The translations under genes and the position numbers were made by a program. The notes below the pieces were generated by a model. That model ran no database searches and was not told the origin of the DNA. It was given only the letters and a program-made list of their open reading frames with translations. A stretch of 10,677 bases of DNA from an uncultured Lachnospiraceae bacterium. Its GTDB lineage: Bacteria > Bacillota > Clostridia > Lachnospirales > Lachnospiraceae. Positions 6,380 through 10,677 of this stretch are shown here, piece after piece (the first letter of the stretch is position 1; each line of letters begins with the position of its first letter). The stretch lies in assembly GCA_910586095.1 (NCBI GenBank), contig CAJUHQ010000061.1, positions 1-10,677 on the forward strand, read 5' to 3'.

Positions 6380-7384
6380 CTAAGCTTTCTGCCGTTCTTT
6401 AACAGTTTCTGGTACATAATGAATCACCCGTGTTCCCTCATTTTCAAAAGCAAATGGTACATATAACAGGTCCTTCATAGCCTCTCTAACTGCTGTTTGA
6501 TACTCTTTTTTTACATAAAAAAGCAAAAAACCACCACCACCTGCCCCAAGCAGTTTCCCTCCGATTGCACCTGCCCGAATCGCACGTGCATAGGCGATAT
6601 CTATGGACTGTGTAGAAACAATTGTTGTGATGCCTCGTTTGATCTTCCATGCATAATCTAACAGCCTTCCAAACTCATCTAAATCACACTCTGTAATCAA
6701 AATTTGTTCAGCCTCGTCAACCAGCCTAAACAACTCCAATAACTGTGCTTGTTTGGATGCGATACTTGTCTTTGTCGCAACTTGTATGTCTGCGGAAAAT
6801 CTTGAGAAACCAGTGAAAAATAACATGAGATTCTCATTTAAGCGTGCCTTTTTATCTGGCGAAATAATAATAGGCTTCACTGTATAGTCCTCTGCATGAA
6901 AATCAATGCGGTTTAGACCACCAAAAGCAGCAGCAATCTGATCTTGTACTCCACCTGCTTCGTTGCACAACACTCTCTCTAGATAAATTGCATCATTAGC
7001 AAGCTGACGTTTATCGGCATATCTGCCTTCTAATGCATAAAATGCATTGAGCATGCCTACTGCAAAAGAACTACTTGTCCCTAATCCTGAACGCGCAGGT
7101 AAATCGGCCTCATATGTAATGCGCAAATTATTCAACCTCAAATATTTCATAGCCTCACGCACAGCAGGATGTTGTATCGATTCTACTTCGCGAACGCGTT
7201 CAATCTTGCTGTAAGACAACTCTGTATAATAATCAAAAAATGGCGGTAAATGACGAACAGTAACATAACAATATTTGTCAAATGTAGTGGATAATACAGC
7301 TCCTCCATGCTCTTTATAAAATTCCTCAAAATCTGTTCCTCCACCAAAAAATGACATTCTAAATGGTGTCTGTGTGATGACCAT
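6380..7384 (-). CDS. hddA: D-glycero-alpha-D-manno-heptose 7-phosphate kinase
   Basis: A 334-residue GHMP-superfamily kinase, about the usual HddA length. The three family motifs are visible: PFRMSFFGGGTD at 7-18, the ATP-binding loop PARSGLGTSSSF at 96-107, and KLLGAGGGGF at 277-286. EAGGVQDQ at 142-149 is also typical of the HddA/FKP branch. It phosphorylates the anomeric carbon of D-glycero-D-manno-heptose 7-phosphate using ATP, giving the alpha-1,7-bisphosphate that feeds the phosphatase and guanylyltransferase domains of the next gene. The start ATG at 7382-7384 follows AAAGGA. It lies in the same transcription unit as the fusion gene, with 97 bases separating it from the flippase upstream; I see no good promoter or terminator in that gap. 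Its DNA is visibly richer in GC than the flippase gene. A related sugar kinase is the main alternative, but the neighbour makes heptose the likely substrate. Confidence 0.9.
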   Translation of the reverse strand: MVITQTPFRMSFFGGGTDFEEFYKEHGGAVLSTTFDKYCYVTVRHLPPFFDYYTELSYSKIERVREVESIQHPAVREAMKYLRLNNLRITYEADLPARSGLGTSSSFAVGMLNAFYALEGRYADKRQLANDAIYLERVLCNEAGGVQDQIAAAFGGLNRIDFHAEDYTVKPIIISPDKKARLNENLMLFFTGFSRFSADIQVATKTSIASKQAQLLELFRLVDEAEQILITECDLDEFGRLLDYAWKIKRGITTIVSTQSIDIAYARAIRAGAIGGKLLGAGGGGFLLFYVKKEYQTAVREAMKDLLYVPFAFENEGTRVIHYVPETVKERQKA

Positions 7385-7481
7385 ATATTTAAAATCCTTT
7401 CTCTATAAATAGACAAATATGACTGTTTTGCATGAATCTTTATCTTATAAGTGATAGCAGCTATGTTATTTTTTTGATTTG

Positions 7482-9008
7482 TTATTGTGTTCTTTGTAGT
7501 TCTATTTTTAATCTATGTACAATATTTTTAAATCTTACAGATCGTATATTGACTAATAAAAGCAATATATTAGAAACCACAAAACATAGAATAGCCAATA
7601 CTATGAGATCTATATACGTTGTACATAAGACACATCCACTTATTAGATATGTTATAAATGAAATTCCTACTGCCTTTAGCACATAAATTAAAGTATCTTT
7701 ATAATAATTTATCTCTTGATCTTTAAAATACTCTTTGTACAAAACTCTAACACTCCACGGAAAACTAATACCAACATCACTTATTATTGTAGCTGCAAAA
7801 ACTCCTTTAACTCCCCATTTTTGAATCAGCAAAATATTGAGTATAATATCAACCATTGCACATATATATGGGCGATATCTGTCCTCCCACCAAAGCCCCT
7901 TCGCATCTTTATATAAAGCTATAGTATCTTTCATTTTCCAAAGATAAAAATATATTACAATTAAAATCATTACATCTTCTTTAAATAGTAAATCCTCTCC
8001 CATCCAAATTTTCATAAATGGTTGAAATAAACTTAATAAGCAAGATGCACAAACAGTTATAACCCAGTTATATAAAAATGTTATATCAGCAAAATTTTTA
8101 TAGTTTTCTTCTCGTGTTTTTACAATTAGATTGTTACCAATCCCTGCTAATAATGATAATAAAATAATATCTAAAAAACTAAAAATACCTTGTATAATAT
8201 AATAATAATTTCCATAAATTGCCGTCACTGTCAGCCCCATAAAGGCTGAAATTGTTATTGTATCAGCGGAATGTATAATTGCTCCATAAATTCTTTGCCC
8301 TATCAATGCTTTTGTCTTCTTGATGATTTCAGAGCAATATTTTACCTGCCCTTTTCCTACAAAATATTGAGGAAACATTTTTTTTGCTTTTCTTGTTATA
8401 CAAAGATTTTGCAAAAAAGTCGCTACTGGATATAACAACACCAAAAAATAATAATTTTTGCAAAAAACAACTACTGCGATTTGTAGACTATATAGAATGA
8501 CATTCACTACTACATTAACTTTGCTTATTTCTGCATTTTTTTGATGGGCTGAAAACAACAATCCTCTATATGCTAAGACTCCATAACTGATAGATGTATT
8601 TAGTAAATATAAAAAATAGATTAGAAATATATTTAGTTCTGATGGATAATTTGCATCTTTTATCAAAAATGGAATAAGTGGAATCATTGCCATCCCAATG
8701 AATAAAATACCAAACCCTATAATTGACAAAAATTTTTTGTACATTCCTAATATATTAGAAATGGTATTGTCATCATTTTGTGCAATGGGTTCATACATAC
8801 TTTGTACCAATGCTGTTCCAAAACCCAATTCTGCCAAAGATAAGAATTGCAGAATTGATGAAAATAATCCATTTAATCCAATATACTGTTCACCTAATAC
8901 TTTAATAACGACAGTTCTCAATACAAATTGTAAGATAATGACAAGAAATTTATTGAAAAATCCATAAATAACATTAAAGAAAAAATTTCTCTTTACATTT
9001 ATATGCAT
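7482..9008 (-). CDS. Wzx-type polysaccharide flippase
   Basis: A 508-residue polytopic membrane protein with about 12-14 hydrophobic segments spread over its whole length, for example about 42-65, 88-116, 126-148, 165-203, 262-292, 311-330, 380-417 and 438-487. It belongs to the polysaccharide transporter (PST) branch of the MOP flippases. The GLNGLFSSILQFLSLAELGF stretch (44-63) and the polar segment near 360-380 ahead of the later helices are typical. Such proteins move undecaprenyl-diphosphate-linked glycan repeat units across the cytoplasmic membrane before polymerisation or ligation. The start ATG lies seven bases after the glycosyltransferase stop, and the likely ribosome binding site AAAAAGGAA lies inside the end of that gene, so translation is probably coupled. 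The DNA is very AT-rich. The exact glycan cannot be read from the sequence. Confidence 0.9.
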   Translation of the reverse strand: MHINVKRNFFFNVIYGFFNKFLVIILQFVLRTVVIKVLGEQYIGLNGLFSSILQFLSLAELGFGTALVQSMYEPIAQNDDNTISNILGMYKKFLSIIGFGILFIGMAMIPLIPFLIKDANYPSELNIFLIYFLYLLNTSISYGVLAYRGLLFSAHQKNAEISKVNVVVNVILYSLQIAVVVFCKNYYFLVLLYPVATFLQNLCITRKAKKMFPQYFVGKGQVKYCSEIIKKTKALIGQRIYGAIIHSADTITISAFMGLTVTAIYGNYYYIIQGIFSFLDIILLSLLAGIGNNLIVKTREENYKNFADITFLYNWVITVCASCLLSLFQPFMKIWMGEDLLFKEDVMILIVIYFYLWKMKDTIALYKDAKGLWWEDRYRPYICAMVDIILNILLIQKWGVKGVFAATIISDVGISFPWSVRVLYKEYFKDQEINYYKDTLIYVLKAVGISFITYLISGCVLCTTYIDLIVLAILCFVVSNILLLLVNIRSVRFKNIVHRLKIELQRTQ

Positions 9009-9015
9009 ATATTTT

Positions 9016-10323
9016 TCACCATTCCTTTTTCATCTCATTTATTATATTTTCTACTGTCTTTTCCCATGAAAAATTGTGTGATTGTATCAATCCATTTTGT
9101 GCTTGTACTCTTCTATACTCTTCATCAAAATAGTATTTTTCATAAGCCTCGATGTGCTGCTTATCACTACTCCATTCAATCAAAATTCCTGCATTATCTA
9201 CGACTTCTGGTATCGAAGAATTATTACTTGCAATAACTGGGCAACCACATTTCATTGCCTCTAAAGGTGGAACTCCAAATCCTTCATATTGTGATGTATA
9301 CACAAAGAAAAATGCACCACTATACAATAACGGCAAATCTTCATCATCAATATATCCTACTCTATAAACGATTTCTGAAAAGCCTTCTATTTCTCCTATA
9401 GCATATTCAAATTCTTTAATAAAAGAATCCCATGTCCCTCCCCCTAAGATTAATATTAAATCCTTTATTTGATTCTTTTTAATAAATTCTATAAACGTTT
9501 TTACTATTCTAATTAAATTTTTTCTAGGCTCTATTGTACATAAACTAAAGACATATTTTTTATCTTGTGCTATATGATATTTCTGCTTTATCATTGACAA
9601 ACGTATTTTATCAACACATGGTGTAAACTGGTTGGAACATGCATGATAGACTACTCTGATTCTGTTCGGATTCAACTCCTTTTTTAATGCTAAAAAATCA
9701 GTTCTTGTATTATAGGAATTTGCTAAAAAAAGTTCATCATTATTCATACTATTTACTAATTCTTTTACCCAATGTTTTTGGTATTTATTATTCATTCTAG
9801 GAAAATATTCTGGATGCATAAATGCAATAGTATCATGTAATACAATCACTTTTATAATCTTATTATTTTTTAAAATATATTTTGGTGCTTGCTGGCGTGG
9901 CGAAAAATAAAAATCGTATTCATTTATTCTATAAAAATATCGGTGTATACTATCATATATTTTTGCTACTCCTTCTATCATCAATTCAACTATTCTTAAC
10001 CAATAATTCCTGAACATTTTTTTATTATTCTTATAAAAAATTCTTCTTTTTTCTATTTCTGTCCATATTTTGCTAAATATAGTTAAATACTTTCCATAAT
10101 TTATCCAATTAACAGTTACTACTCCAAATATTTCAAACATCGCCTTTTCACAATCATATCTATCTATGATCTTACTGTAAAAGGCAAGTTCAATATCTTT
10201 TCTCTCAAGCATTGTTTTTAAAATGTTATATGAACAAAAATATATCCCTGTTCTGTTTGACCCATTTTTTATGCCATCCTTTATTGATGATATATCATAT
10301 ATAATTTTAATTTTTTCTTTCAC
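9016..10323 (-). CDS. GT4-family glycosyltransferase
   Basis: A 435-residue GT-B fold enzyme of glycosyltransferase family 4. The C-terminal nucleotide-sugar domain carries EPRKN at 265-269, GGG at 294-296 and the E-x7-E signature EGFGVPPLE at 347-355, followed by a PVIASNNSSIPEV stretch. The N-terminal acceptor domain (about 1-230) has VLHDTIAFMHPEYFP at 161-175, as in mannosyltransferase-like GT4 proteins. It has no signal peptide and probably acts at the inner face of the membrane, adding a sugar to a lipid-linked intermediate. Start: GTG at 10321-10323, preceded by GGAGA at good spacing; an in-frame TGA at 10342-10344 leaves no upstream ATG. It is followed after 7 bases by the flippase gene. 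Donor sugar unknown: mannose or the GDP-heptose made by the operon are both reasonable. A 63-base gap separates it from the gene before. Confidence 0.88.
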   Translation of the reverse strand: MKEKIKIIYDISSIKDGIKNGSNRTGIYFCSYNILKTMLERKDIELAFYSKIIDRYDCEKAMFEIFGVVTVNWINYGKYLTIFSKIWTEIEKRRIFYKNNKKMFRNYWLRIVELMIEGVAKIYDSIHRYFYRINEYDFYFSPRQQAPKYILKNNKIIKVIVLHDTIAFMHPEYFPRMNNKYQKHWVKELVNSMNNDELFLANSYNTRTDFLALKKELNPNRIRVVYHACSNQFTPCVDKIRLSMIKQKYHIAQDKKYVFSLCTIEPRKNLIRIVKTFIEFIKKNQIKDLILILGGGTWDSFIKEFEYAIGEIEGFSEIVYRVGYIDDEDLPLLYSGAFFFVYTSQYEGFGVPPLEAMKCGCPVIASNNSSIPEVVDNAGILIEWSSDKQHIEAYEKYYFDEEYRRVQAQNGLIQSHNFSWEKTVENIINEMKKEW

Positions 10324-10386
10324 TTCTATTCTCCAACAATATCATCTCATTATCCCCTTATTTATTCTAAATGACATAGAAGATTA

Positions 10387-10677
10387 TTACCTCAACGTTC
10401 CCCATATAATAGATTCAAATCCATAGTAAGCCCATGTACCTTTTAAAACTCTTCCTTCTATTTTGGACTTTTTTTCATGAAACTTACCAATCATTCTATA
10501 TAAAAATGGTGAATAATTCTTGCATGCATACGTTATTTCAATATGATTCTCCTTTAAAATTTTTATAATATTCTTCCATTGAGGAAGCCAAACATGTGTA
10601 TCATCATCATAAAAATTTAAAGTACCCCCCCGATTTGGAAAAGTAACAGAAGCTTCTGATGGAAAGGAGAGATATAT
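10387..10677 (-). CDS. Unrecognised glycan-cluster protein, C-terminal part
   Basis: An open frame enters from the right edge and ends at TAA 10387-10389, giving the last 96 residues of a protein whose start lies outside the window. Visible features are a FYDDDTHVWLPQWK segment in the middle, a basic stretch with KFHEKKSKIEGR, and a conserved-looking aromatic end GTWAYYGFESIIWGTLR. It is probably a soluble enzyme domain, as no membrane segment is seen. I cannot assign it to a family. Position just upstream of a glycosyltransferase in the same direction suggests a role in the same glycan. A run of seven C on the plus strand (10625-10631) falls inside it and encodes part of Arg-Gly-Gly. Confidence 0.7.
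   Translation of the reverse strand: MYLSFPSEASVTFPNRGGTLNFYDDDTHVWLPQWKNIIKILKENHIEITYACKNYSPFLYRMIGKFHEKKSKIEGRVLKGTWAYYGFESIIWGTLR

Noticed and set aside
7385..7481. Internal promoter or terminator between flippase and hddA
   Set aside because: The only hairpin (ATAG-CTG-CTAT) is too short and no paired -35/-10 boxes with proper spacing are evident.

Overview
The window looks like chromosome from a motile, low-GC Gram-positive bacterium of class Clostridia, most likely Lachnospiraceae. The reasons are AT-rich DNA with strong purine ribosome binding sites, a SleB/CwlJ-type peptidoglycan hydrolase, a flagellin behind a sigma-28/sigma-D promoter, and the overall look of the large flagellin insert. 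The family assignment is inference; no rRNA or marker gene is present.

Layout from left to right. Positions 1-109 hold no gene but have a plausible leftward sigma-A promoter pointing off the edge. At 110-706 (minus) is a small membrane-anchored SleB/CwlJ-family hydrolase. A divergent intergenic region of about 310 bases (707-1017) carries the flagellin promoter (935-961), with a perfect 16-bp palindrome lying over its -35 element. At 1018-4185 (plus) is a giant flagellin of 1055 residues: ordinary terminal domains around an insert of roughly 820 residues, with ten cysteines. The convergent gap (4186-4454) holds a strong flagellin terminator followed by further hairpins.

Everything from 4455 to the right edge is on the minus strand and reads as one surface-glycan gene cluster. 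In transcription order it has the C-terminal end of an unrecognised protein, a GT4 glycosyltransferase (GTG start), a Wzx-type flippase, the GHMP heptose kinase HddA, and a 632-residue three-domain fusion HddC-GmhB-GmhA. The last two genes together encode all four activities needed to turn sedoheptulose 7-phosphate into GDP-D-glycero-alpha-D-manno-heptose: isomerase (third fusion domain), 7-phosphate kinase (HddA), 1,7-bisphosphate phosphatase (second domain) and guanylyltransferase (first domain). The glycosyltransferase and flippase would then assemble and export a heptose-containing, lipid-linked glycan.

The most interesting items are the three-enzyme heptose fusion, the cysteine-rich giant flagellin with a likely duplicated insert domain, the palindrome over the sigma-28 promoter, and a sharp base-composition step between the AT-rich flippase/glycosyltransferase block and the more GC-rich heptose genes. 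I see no CRISPR array, tRNA, rRNA, insertion sequence or clear defence system. The main candidate for something new is the combination of a giant cysteine-bearing flagellin with a compact GDP-heptose pathway. A functional link between the two is not shown by the sequence.
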